This document shows positions 15,437-23,443 of a stretch of 27,630 nt of DNA, piece after piece (position 1 is the first letter of the stretch; every line of letters starts with the position of its first letter). The stretch is from an uncultured Lachnospiraceae bacterium (lineage in GTDB: Bacteria; Bacillota; Clostridia; Lachnospirales; Lachnospiraceae), in assembly GCA_910588125.1 (NCBI GenBank), contig CAJUPI010000037.1:1-27630 (forward strand), written 5' to 3'. The notes under the pieces are model-generated. The model saw only the letters and a program-made list of their open reading frames with translations, was not told the origin of the DNA and did no database searches. The translations under genes and the position numbers were made by a program.

Positions 15437-18189
15437 ACGTTATCAATGATAAGCGGGTTGGGGGATTAAGGATACAGGTTGAGAAATTTGCATCAGCCAT
15501 TATGAATGATTATCTGAATAATTGTCGCAGTATATGTAAAAACAAGGCATTATCTTATAAGCATACTAAAAGTTTTTATGATTCTGTATGGGGGACGATA
15601 GAAATCAATGAAGGAGAAATATTGATTTTGAACAGCCCTCTTCTTCAGCGATTGCGTCATATCAAACAGTTGGGACTGGCTGATTTGTTGTACAGCAGTG
15701 CCAATCATTCTCGTTTTTCACATACCTTAGGTGTTTTGCAGACAGCAGATGCGATGACTGTTCAGATTGAGAAAGAGTTAAGGAAACAGCAGGTTTCCGT
15801 CAGACAAGATACGAAACAGTTGATTCGCTTAGCGGCAATATTTCATGATTGCGGCCACATGTTTGCGAGCCATGCTTCTGAACAATTCTTTCAAAAAAAT
15901 AGAGAATATCCTTTCTATGGCATGATAAGGGATGTTCGCAGATGTTTCAGAATGAATCTGGGAATTAAAGAACCCGCACTTTCGGAAATTATTTCAATAT
16001 TATTTGTAAACTCTCCGGCAGTGAGGGATTTGTTGGAGTGCCTGGAAAAGGGGCTGGACAGTTTTGATTTTTCAATTGTTAACAGAGATATCATAATTGA
16101 GAAAATATGTTGTTTTATTATGGGGTTTCCTTATTCGGAGGATTTGATTCCCTATTCACAGGTGATTTGTGGCCGTATCGATTCAGATAAGCTGGATTAC
16201 CTGAAGCGTGATTCTCATTCAACAGGAGTTCCGGTTGCGGTTGATATGTCCAGGGTATTTCAAAAGCTTCGTGTGGTTCCTTCTAAGAAGAACCGTGCCA
16301 TGTTGGCTGTCGGCGGAGGCAGACAGGGAGTTGCCTATAAAATAGCGATTGCACCTGCGGCTATTAACACAGTTGACCAACTGATAATCTCCCGATTTAT
16401 GATGTTTGAAAATATTTATTACCATCAAAAAACCCTGACGGCAGAGGAAATGCTTCGCTATGCGCTTTTAAAAATCAGCACTTCGACAGAAGGGATTCTT
16501 GATGATTTTTATAAAATTCTCTTTTTGACAGACGATATTGTCATCCATAACAATTTTAGTAAGTCTGTTCAGTCGATTGCCGGCAGCTTTAAAATAAAAG
16601 ATTGCCAGGAATTCGAAAAGGGATGTGATATTCTTGCCGATTTATATAATAGGCGTTTGTTTAAGCGTTGTGTGGCTTTTTCAGAACGTAATTTAACCAA
16701 GGTTATACAAAAAGAAAAAGAATTTTATGAAAAGGTGGTATCTGGCACTCCCGAAGAGCAAAAGTGTTTTATGGATTTAGTAATCAGGGAGATCAAAGTT
16801 ATTAAAAAAATATTAGATCCCATGAAATTTAGTTTTGCTCAAAAAACAGATGCGCTTTTATTGATATCTCCCGATGTATCTGTATCTCTTGAAAGTAATA
16901 TTGCCATTGCGGATAAAACAAATAAAGATCGGGATGCTGTTTTTGAATCGGATAAATGGCTCCAAAGCAGAGCATCTCAGAAGACGCATTATCTGGTGTC
17001 CTATCCAGAGGATCGTTATATTGTTTATATCGCTGTGGAGATGGTTTTGTTAAGGGACTATGGGGTATTAATTAATGATACCCTGATATATTCCGAGGAG
17101 GATGACCGATATATTATCCACATAAAAAAGTTTTTGAATGAAGTTGGATATTTCAACAAATATTATGTTCTCATGCCAGATTCCACTTTGTTTTCTTTTG
17201 AAAACAGGATAATGCCATTACTGGATAAATGGAAAATGTATGAGATTTATGATATAAATACAGGCCTCGGACGTAGCCTGGATATTACCTATTTGATGAC
17301 TCATATCCGGCAGTTTATGCAATTTTCTGAGGAACTGGGTGATTTTGGTATTTTTTTAATCGGGTATCTGGAGATGCTGGAAGAAGTCAGGATAATCTCT
17401 AAGCCTGATATAGCAAAAGCACTGTTAAATAATTTCAGGATTATCCAGGAGAATGAAGATTGTGAGCTTAGCAATCTGAAGGTCAGTAATATCGGAGGGG
17501 TTCAGGATGGCAGCGCGATTGTTTCCTACCATGTTAATATCATTAACGCCTGTTTAAAGGCTTCATTAAAGACGAAATCTTTAGACGAAATTTTGATAAA
17601 TGCGAAATCGGAAGAGGCAATTGTATTTTTAGAAGATGCTTTTTGTTCCGGCAGGCAGATTCTGTCAATTTTTGAGACTTATATGGGTGTACCGGTTGAA
17701 GAACGCCTGACGCAAGAAGAGCATGTAAAGGAACTTTCCGATGAGGGAAAGCAAAGGCTCAAAGCGTGTCGTCTTTATTTTTCATTTATCATGTATGAAA
17801 AAGAAAATGAGCTGTTTTTCCGAGATAGGATGCGTGCATTAGGATTTGAACATGTAAAGATTGTCGCGGCGGAAACATTTCCCAAAGGGTATTTTGCGTC
17901 GTTGGAAGGGCTGGATGAGAGTGAGATACAGAAAAGAATCGTGGTAAAAAGGTATCTGGAAAAGGCCGGTGAAAAGCTGATTGCATGGAAGGCAACCGGA
18001 CAAGACGGAAAACGCAAGAAAGGGTGGAGCAATAGGCGTATGGAGCAGAGCCGGTTGGGATATAATGATGCTCAACAGCTGGTTGCATTTATCTGGAATA
18101 CACCTACATATACCATGACGCCTCTTTGGATGAGAGCAGATAGCCCGGATTTCCAGTGGGTTCCTTTATTTCCCAGGATTGATAAATGA
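15421..18189 (+). CDS. HD-domain phosphohydrolase fused to a phosphoribosyltransferase-like conflict domain
   Basis: The protein is 922 residues, starting at ATG 15421 inside the end of the partner gene, with GGGAG upstream. Residues 55-270 form an HD domain of the dGTPase/SAMHD1 kind: H101 in RFSHTLGV, H142-D143 in IFHDCGHM, and D254 in RIDSDKLDYLKRDS, followed by TGVP. All four expected metal ligands are present. A long middle part (270-560) is not recognised. Residues 560-922 look like a PRTase domain of the kind predicted in conflict systems: IVFLEDAFCSGRQIL (734-748) is the PRPP-loop-like motif with E738-D739 and S743-G744, and the end has W-N893-T-P near 892 then WVPLFPR. I infer an enzyme that acts on nucleotides, perhaps triggered by phage. 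The HD part is firm, the PRTase part less so. The gene is AT-rich and sits just upstream of xseB, as acquired genes often do. Confidence 0.75.
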   Translation: MGRVLDVINDKRVGGLRIQVEKFASAIMNDYLNNCRSICKNKALSYKHTKSFYDSVWGTIEINEGEILILNSPLLQRLRHIKQLGLADLLYSSANHSRFSHTLGVLQTADAMTVQIEKELRKQQVSVRQDTKQLIRLAAIFHDCGHMFASHASEQFFQKNREYPFYGMIRDVRRCFRMNLGIKEPALSEIISILFVNSPAVRDLLECLEKGLDSFDFSIVNRDIIIEKICCFIMGFPYSEDLIPYSQVICGRIDSDKLDYLKRDSHSTGVPVAVDMSRVFQKLRVVPSKKNRAMLAVGGGRQGVAYKIAIAPAAINTVDQLIISRFMMFENIYYHQKTLTAEEMLRYALLKISTSTEGILDDFYKILFLTDDIVIHNNFSKSVQSIAGSFKIKDCQEFEKGCDILADLYNRRLFKRCVAFSERNLTKVIQKEKEFYEKVVSGTPEEQKCFMDLVIREIKVIKKILDPMKFSFAQKTDALLLISPDVSVSLESNIAIADKTNKDRDAVFESDKWLQSRASQKTHYLVSYPEDRYIVYIAVEMVLLRDYGVLINDTLIYSEEDDRYIIHIKKFLNEVGYFNKYYVLMPDSTLFSFENRIMPLLDKWKMYEIYDINTGLGRSLDITYLMTHIRQFMQFSEELGDFGIFLIGYLEMLEEVRIISKPDIAKALLNNFRIIQENEDCELSNLKVSNIGGVQDGSAIVSYHVNIINACLKASLKTKSLDEILINAKSEEAIVFLEDAFCSGRQILSIFETYMGVPVEERLTQEEHVKELSDEGKQRLKACRLYFSFIMYEKENELFFRDRMRALGFEHVKIVAAETFPKGYFASLEGLDESEIQKRIVVKRYLEKAGEKLIAWKATGQDGKRKKGWSNRRMEQSRLGYNDAQQLVAFIWNTPTYTMTPLWMRADSPDFQWVPLFPRIDK

Positions 18190-18214
18190 GGCGTAGCAGG
18201 ACAGGAGAAGACAG

Positions 18215-18424
18215 ATGGAAAAGGGAAAATCGATAGAGCAGACCTTTGCAGAATTGGATCAGATTCTGGCAAAGCTGGAGGATGCGGATACCTCTCTGGA
18301 GGATTCTTTTACGTATTATGAGGCGGGGATGAAACTGGTGCAGTCTTGCGGGAAAAAGATTGACAAGGTGGAGAAACAGCTGATTGTACTGCAGGGAGGC
18401 GAAGCGGAAGATGGACAAGCTTAA
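18215..18424 (+). CDS. xseB: Exodeoxyribonuclease VII small subunit
   Basis: The product is 69 residues, the usual size. It has the family pattern SIEQTFAELDQILAKLED followed by SLEDSFTYYEAGMKLVQSC, an antiparallel helical pair that binds the large subunit XseA. Exonuclease VII degrades single-stranded DNA. GGAG lies upstream of ATG 18215, and the stop overlaps the start of ispA. The large-subunit gene xseA, normally immediately upstream, is absent from this window; the HD-PRTase gene ends 25 bases before xseB with no terminator between them, so readthrough is likely. Confidence 0.92.
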   Translation: MEKGKSIEQTFAELDQILAKLEDADTSLEDSFTYYEAGMKLVQSCGKKIDKVEKQLIVLQGGEAEDGQA

Positions 18425-19316
18425 AAGAGCGGATATGAGGGAGCTTTTGGGGCAGAGGACAAGAGAGGTGGATGCGGTTATTGAGCAGTATCTTCCGGCG
18501 GAGGAGGGGCATCAGCGGACGATTTTTGAGGCGATGAATTATAGTGTACGGGCCGGAGGCAAGCGGCTGCGGCCGATGCTGATGCAGGAGATGTACCGGC
18601 TGTTTGGCGGCAGCGGTCCGGAGATCGAGCCTTTTATGGCGGCGATTGAGATGATTCACACCTCTTCTCTGATCCATGATGATCTTCCCTGTATGGATAA
18701 CGATGAGCTGCGCCGGGGTGTGCCTACTACCTGGAAAAAGTACGGCTATGATATGGCGGTACTGGCAGGGGACGGGCTGCTGATCTATGCGGTGGAGACG
18801 GCAGTGAAGGCGTGTAAAATGGAAGCGGATCCAGCAGCAGTGGCGAGGGCGATTGGGATCCTGGCCGGAAAGACCGGGATTTACGGCATGATTGGCGGAC
18901 AGGTGGTGGATGTGCAGCTGACAAACCAGCCGGTTCCGAGAGAAAAGCTGGATTTTATCTATCGTCTGAAAACAGGGGCGCTGTTGGAGGCTTCCATGGT
19001 GATTGGCGCTTTACTGGGCGGCGCAAGTGAGGAGGAGCAGAAAAAGGTGGAAGAGATGGCTGCTCTTATCGGCATTGCGTTTCAGATTCAGGATGATATC
19101 CTGGACGTGACGGCCACTACAAAGCAGCTTGGCAAGCCAGTGCGAAGTGATGAGAGGAATCAGAAGACCACCTATGTGACGCTGGAGGGGATCGAGAAGG
19201 CGCGACGGGATGTGGAGGAGTTTTCGGCTCGGGCGATCGCCTTACTGCATGAGCTTCCGGGGGAGAATCTGTTTTTGGAAGAATTGATCCGGATGCTGAT
19301 CACAAGAAATAAATAA
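18411..19316 (+). CDS. ispA: Polyprenyl (farnesyl/geranylgeranyl) diphosphate synthase
   Basis: The enzyme is 301 residues from ATG 18411, which overlaps xseB by 14 bases and has GGAGG upstream; an in-frame ATG at 18384 is inside xseB and less likely. The first aspartate-rich motif is D90-D91-L-P-C-M-D96, preceded by GGKRLRP, and the second is D228-D229-I-L-D232. These bind the magnesium-diphosphate of the allylic substrate and add isopentenyl diphosphate. The insertion of two residues in the first motif (DDxxxxD) fits bacterial type II farnesyl diphosphate synthases; the exact chain length is not certain. Together with dxs downstream it serves isoprenoid synthesis. Confidence 0.9.
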   Translation: MDKLKRADMRELLGQRTREVDAVIEQYLPAEEGHQRTIFEAMNYSVRAGGKRLRPMLMQEMYRLFGGSGPEIEPFMAAIEMIHTSSLIHDDLPCMDNDELRRGVPTTWKKYGYDMAVLAGDGLLIYAVETAVKACKMEADPAAVARAIGILAGKTGIYGMIGGQVVDVQLTNQPVPREKLDFIYRLKTGALLEASMVIGALLGGASEEEQKKVEEMAALIGIAFQIQDDILDVTATTKQLGKPVRSDERNQKTTYVTLEGIEKARRDVEEFSARAIALLHELPGENLFLEELIRMLITRNK

Positions 19317-19330
19317 AAGGGGCGACAGTA

Positions 19331-21202
19331 ATGCTGTTGGAACAGATAAAAGAACCCCAGGATATCAGGGGGCTGAATGCAGAGGAATTGAAAGAGCTGG
19401 CAGGGGAGATCCGGCAGTTCCTGATCGACAAGATCAGTGTAACCGGGGGACATCTGGCATCCAATTTGGGTGTGGTGGAGCTGACGATTGCTCTTTATCT
19501 GGCATTTGACCTGCCGCAGGATAAGGTGATCTGGGATGTGGGACATCAGTCCTATACGCATAAGATCCTGAGCGGGCGGCGGGAGATGTTTGACGAGCTG
19601 CGCCAGTACGGGGGATTGAGTGGCTTTCCCAAGAGAAAAGAAAGCCCTTACGATGCCTTTGATACCGGACACAGTTCCACTTCGATTTCGGCGGGCCTGG
19701 GGATTGCGCAGGGAAGGGATCTTCTAGGAGAAGATTATGCGGTGGTCTCGGTGATCGGGGATGGCGCCCTGACTGGCGGAATGGCCTATGAAGCTTTGAA
19801 CAATGCCGCCCGGATGAAAAGGAATTTTATTATTATTTTAAACGATAACAATATGTCTATATCGGAAAACGTGGGTGGGATGTCTAAGTATTTAAACGGG
19901 ATTCGTTCTGGAGCAGGCTATAACCGGCTGAAAAAGGACGTGACGGCCACTCTGATGCGGATTCCGGTGTTTGGGGAGAGCCTGGTAGACAAGATCAGCC
20001 GTACGAAGAACAGTATTAAACAGCTGGTGATTCCGGGGATGCTGTTTGAGAATATGGGAATTACTTATCTGGGGCCGGTGGACGGCCATGACGTGCGGGC
20101 GATGACAAAGCTTTTCAGGGAGGCAAGACGGCTGGATCATGCGGTTTTAGTGCATGTCAATACCAAGAAAGGTAAAGGCTATGTGCCGGCGGAGAAAAAT
20201 CCTTCCCGGTTTCATGGAGTGGAGCCTTTTGATCCGGCTACGGGCAAACCGCGAAAGAAGAAGATCTATCCGGGGTATACGGATGTTTTTTCCAAAAAAT
20301 TATGCCAATTGGCCAAGGAAAATCCGAAACTGGTGGCAATCACGGCGGCCATGCCGGACGGAACCGGGCTGAAAGCCTTTTCCAGGCAATACCCGGAGAG
20401 GTTTTTTGATGTGGGGATTGCAGAACAGCATGCGGTGACCTCGGCCGCCGGGATGGCGGCCGCCGGCCTAAAGCCGGTGGTGGCAGTGTACTCTTCTTTT
20501 TTGCAGCGCGGTTATGACCAGATTCTTCATGATGTTTGTATTCAGAACCTGCCGGTGGTATTCGCTTTGGATCGGGCGGGGCTGGTGGGAAGCGACGGGG
20601 AGACGCATCAGGGGATTTTTGATTTGTCCTATCTGACGTCCATCCCCAACATGACGGTGTTGGCGCCTAAGAATCTGTGGGAGCTGCGGCAGGAGCTGGA
20701 TTTTGCCGTCAATCATTTTGACGGCCCGGTGGCGATCCGGTATCCGCGGGGACAGGCGTACCGGGGGCTGAGGGAATTTGATTTTCCGGTGGAGTACGGG
20801 AGGGGCGAAATGCTTTATAAGGGGCAGGAGATCGCTCTTTTAGCAGTGGGAAGTATGGTCAGTACGGCGGAGCATGTACGGGACAAGCTGAAGGAAGAAG
20901 GGATTGTATGTACTCTGGCCAACGGCAGATTTATTAAGCCGGTGGACGGAGGGATGGTGAAGGAGCTGGCAAATTCGCACAAGCTGATCGTCACTTTGGA
21001 GGAAAATGTATTGCAGGGAGGATTCGGGCTGCAGGTGACGGCAATAGTCCATGAATATGCTCCCCAGGTAAAGGTGCTTAATATTGCGCTTCCGGATGCT
21101 TATGTGGAGCATGGTAATGTGTCGCTTTTGCGGGAAAGCCTGGGGATAGACAGCGATTCGGTGATCCGGAAGATGAGAGAGTTTTATCCGGAGAGGCTTT
21201 AA
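19331..21202 (+). CDS. dxs: 1-deoxy-D-xylulose-5-phosphate synthase
   Basis: The protein is 623 residues, standard for the family, starting at ATG 19331 behind AAGGGG. It condenses pyruvate and glyceraldehyde 3-phosphate with thiamine diphosphate, the first step of the MEP isoprenoid pathway. Visible motifs are G71-H-Q-S-Y-T-H, the thiamine-binding G143-D-G-A-L-T-G-G with NNMSIS following, D414-R-A-G-L-V-G, and the glutamate-containing FDVGIAEQHAV of the transketolase pyrimidine domain. The C-terminal transketolase domain ends normally. It lies 14 bases after ispA, so isoprenoid precursor supply and chain elongation are co-expressed. Confidence 0.95.
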   Translation: MLLEQIKEPQDIRGLNAEELKELAGEIRQFLIDKISVTGGHLASNLGVVELTIALYLAFDLPQDKVIWDVGHQSYTHKILSGRREMFDELRQYGGLSGFPKRKESPYDAFDTGHSSTSISAGLGIAQGRDLLGEDYAVVSVIGDGALTGGMAYEALNNAARMKRNFIIILNDNNMSISENVGGMSKYLNGIRSGAGYNRLKKDVTATLMRIPVFGESLVDKISRTKNSIKQLVIPGMLFENMGITYLGPVDGHDVRAMTKLFREARRLDHAVLVHVNTKKGKGYVPAEKNPSRFHGVEPFDPATGKPRKKKIYPGYTDVFSKKLCQLAKENPKLVAITAAMPDGTGLKAFSRQYPERFFDVGIAEQHAVTSAAGMAAAGLKPVVAVYSSFLQRGYDQILHDVCIQNLPVVFALDRAGLVGSDGETHQGIFDLSYLTSIPNMTVLAPKNLWELRQELDFAVNHFDGPVAIRYPRGQAYRGLREFDFPVEYGRGEMLYKGQEIALLAVGSMVSTAEHVRDKLKEEGIVCTLANGRFIKPVDGGMVKELANSHKLIVTLEENVLQGGFGLQVTAIVHEYAPQVKVLNIALPDAYVEHGNVSLLRESLGIDSDSVIRKMREFYPERL

Positions 21203-21245
21203 GCCTGGTGATTGGCAGGATACAAGGAAATGACAGAGGTGTGAA

Positions 21246-22070
21246 ATGAAAGAACAGAAGGAACGTCTGGATATCCTCCTGGTGAGCAGAAATATGGCTC
21301 CTTCCCGGGAAAAAGCGAAGGCGATCATCATGTCGGGGATTGTCTATGTAAACGGGCAGAGGGAGGATAAGCCAGGGGCGGTTTTTAGCGCGACAGCCTC
21401 TGTAGAAGTACGGGGAGCGACGCTGAGATATGTGAGCCGGGGAGGTTTGAAGCTGGAAAAGGCCATGCAATGCTTCGGAGTGTCACTGGCAGACAAGATA
21501 TGCATGGATGTGGGTTCTTCCACTGGCGGTTTTACCGATTGTATGCTGCAGAATGGGGCACAAAAGGTTTATGCCGTGGATGTGGGCCATGGCCAGTTGG
21601 ACTGGAAGCTGCGCAACGACGGGCGGGTGGTCTGTATGGAGAGGACGAATATCCGGTATGTGACTCCTGATGATATTGCCGACAGGATACATTTTTCATC
21701 GATCGATGTTTCTTTTATCTCTCTGACCAAGGTCCTGGGGCCCGTACAGCAATTGCTGGCAGAGGATGGCCAAATCGTGGCCCTCATTAAGCCTCAGTTT
21801 GAAGCAGGCCGGGAGAAGGTGGGGAAGAAGGGGGTTGTCAGGGAAAAGGCCACGCATCTGGAAGTGATTGAAAAGGTGATTGTGTATGCACAAAGCCTGG
21901 GATTTGAAATTTTAAATCTGGACTATTCCCCGATCAAAGGCCCGGAGGGAAATATCGAATATCTGATATATTTACAGAATCATGGAGGTGCCGGGGAAAA
22001 TGGCAGGGGGGCAATAAAAGAGGCAATAGCGCCGCAAGCGGTGGTGGAGGAAGCCCATTGCAGGCTATAG
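21246..22070 (+). CDS. tlyA: TlyA-family rRNA 2'-O-methyltransferase (hemolysin A homologue)
   Basis: The protein is 274 residues. Residues 1-60 form an S4 RNA-binding domain (RLDILLVSRNMAPSREKAK, then GIVYVNGQ). An FtsJ-type methyltransferase follows with AdoMet motif D88-V-G-S-S-T-G-G-F and later DVSFISL and ALIKPQFEAG, which supply the aspartate and lysine of the catalytic tetrad. Characterised TlyA proteins methylate cytidine ribose in 16S and 23S rRNA; hemolytic activity is an older label. The methylated base in this organism is not known. The position between dxs and nadK is typical of Clostridia and Bacilli. The C-terminal 25 residues (after about 248) are variable. Confidence 0.9.
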   Translation: MKEQKERLDILLVSRNMAPSREKAKAIIMSGIVYVNGQREDKPGAVFSATASVEVRGATLRYVSRGGLKLEKAMQCFGVSLADKICMDVGSSTGGFTDCMLQNGAQKVYAVDVGHGQLDWKLRNDGRVVCMERTNIRYVTPDDIADRIHFSSIDVSFISLTKVLGPVQQLLAEDGQIVALIKPQFEAGREKVGKKGVVREKATHLEVIEKVIVYAQSLGFEILNLDYSPIKGPEGNIEYLIYLQNHGGAGENGRGAIKEAIAPQAVVEEAHCRL

Positions 22071-22083
22071 ACAGGAGATATCA

Positions 22084-22971
22084 ATGAAACATTTTTATCT
22101 GATTGCCAACCCTTCTAAACAGGGGACCAGACAGGCAGCAGAGCAGATTATGGATTATTTGCGTGCCCGGGGGGCATTTTGTGAAGGCCATGCCCAGAAA
22201 ATGCGCCGGGAGGTGGCAGTCTATGGTTATACAGACAAAAGCTGGGTTCCGTCCCAGACTCAATGTGTGATTACTTTGGGCGGTGACGGCACTTTGATTC
22301 AGGCGGCAAGAGATTTGGTGGATCTGCAGATTCCGCTGATCGGTGTAAACATGGGAAACCTGGGATATCTGACGCAGGTAGCTCAGGGAGAGCGGCTGAC
22401 CCCGATGCTGGATGCCTTGTTGGAGGATCGTTTCCGGCTGGAGAGGCGGATGATGTTGGCGGGGACGGTGTGCAAACAGGATACGGCGGATGTGGGGAAA
22501 GCGGCTTTTGGCCGGGAGCAGGAAGTGGGGATTGCCCTCAATGACATCGTCCTTACCCGGAAAGATGTGATGCAGGTGCTGAAATTTCAGGTTTACGTCA
22601 ATGGAGAACTGCTGACAGAATATACGGCGGATGGCATGATCGTATCAACGCCTACGGGTTCCACAGCATATAACCTTTCGGCGGGAGGGCCGATCGTGAC
22701 GCCGGGAGCAGAGCTGATTGTATTGACACCGATATGTCCTCACTCGATTCATTCACGGAGCATCATCCTTTCTCATCGGGATACCGTGGGGATCCGGGTG
22801 TTGGAAAATGCGGGGCAGAAGCAGATGGCGGTATTTGACGGCGATCAGATGATGGATCTGGGGGCTGGAGAGGTCTTGGAGATTCGGGAATCCGACAGCT
22901 CCACGACGCTGATTCAGCTAAAAGACGTACCTTTTCTGGAGAATATCCGAAAAAAGCTGACGCGGGTTTAA
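22084..22971 (+). CDS. nadK: NAD kinase
   Basis: The enzyme is 295 residues and begins 13 bases after tlyA with GGAGATATC upstream. It phosphorylates NAD to NADP using ATP or polyphosphate. The catalytic and nucleotide-binding motif G66-G-D-G-T lies near the N-terminus, followed by the family GVNMGNLGYLT, LNDIVLTR, and STPTGSTAYNLSAGGPIV. A stretch near residues 130-150 (CKQDTADVGKAAFGREQE) is a little longer than in short homologues but does not disturb the motifs. Confidence 0.95.
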   Translation: MKHFYLIANPSKQGTRQAAEQIMDYLRARGAFCEGHAQKMRREVAVYGYTDKSWVPSQTQCVITLGGDGTLIQAARDLVDLQIPLIGVNMGNLGYLTQVAQGERLTPMLDALLEDRFRLERRMMLAGTVCKQDTADVGKAAFGREQEVGIALNDIVLTRKDVMQVLKFQVYVNGELLTEYTADGMIVSTPTGSTAYNLSAGGPIVTPGAELIVLTPICPHSIHSRSIILSHRDTVGIRVLENAGQKQMAVFDGDQMMDLGAGEVLEIRESDSSTTLIQLKDVPFLENIRKKLTRV

Positions 22972-22985
22972 AGGGAGACAGACAA

Positions 22986-23435
22986 ATGAAGTTGGAACGA
23001 CACAGCAAGATTGTGGAATTGATTGGAAAATACGAGATTGAGACGCAGGAGGAGCTGGCTGACCGCCTGAAGGAAGCCGGCTACCGGGTGACTCAGGCCA
23101 CCGTTTCCCGGGATATCCGGGAGCTGAAGCTGACGAAGATCCAGGGGGAAAACGGCAGGCAGCATTATGTGGTGATGCAGAACCAGAGCTCATTCAGCGA
23201 TAAATATATCCGAATTTTGCGGGACGGTTATCTGTCCATGGATATGGCGCAGAATATTCTTGTGCTCAAGACCGTGTCCGGTATGGCGATGGCGGTGGCG
23301 GCGGCTTTGGATGCCATGCATTTTTATGAGATTGTGGGCTGTATCGCCGGAGATGACACGATTATGTGTGCTGTGAGAAGCGTGGACGATACGATTGTGG
23401 TGATGGATAAGATCCGCAAGCTGGTGACAGAATAG
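22986..23435 (+). CDS. argR: Arginine repressor
   Basis: The protein is 149 residues, the family size. The winged helix domain ends with QATVSRDIRELKLTKI, the recognition helix. The C-terminal domain carries YEIVGCIAGDDTIMCAV, the segment that binds arginine and makes the hexamer (GTIAGDDT in relatives, here with Cys). ArgR senses arginine and controls arginine metabolism genes; no ARG box could be recognised in the window. Location between nadK and recN is conserved in Firmicutes. Confidence 0.93.
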   Translation: MKLERHSKIVELIGKYEIETQEELADRLKEAGYRVTQATVSRDIRELKLTKIQGENGRQHYVVMQNQSSFSDKYIRILRDGYLSMDMAQNILVLKTVSGMAMAVAAALDAMHFYEIVGCIAGDDTIMCAVRSVDDTIVVMDKIRKLVTE

Positions 23436-23443
23436 GAGGAGAT

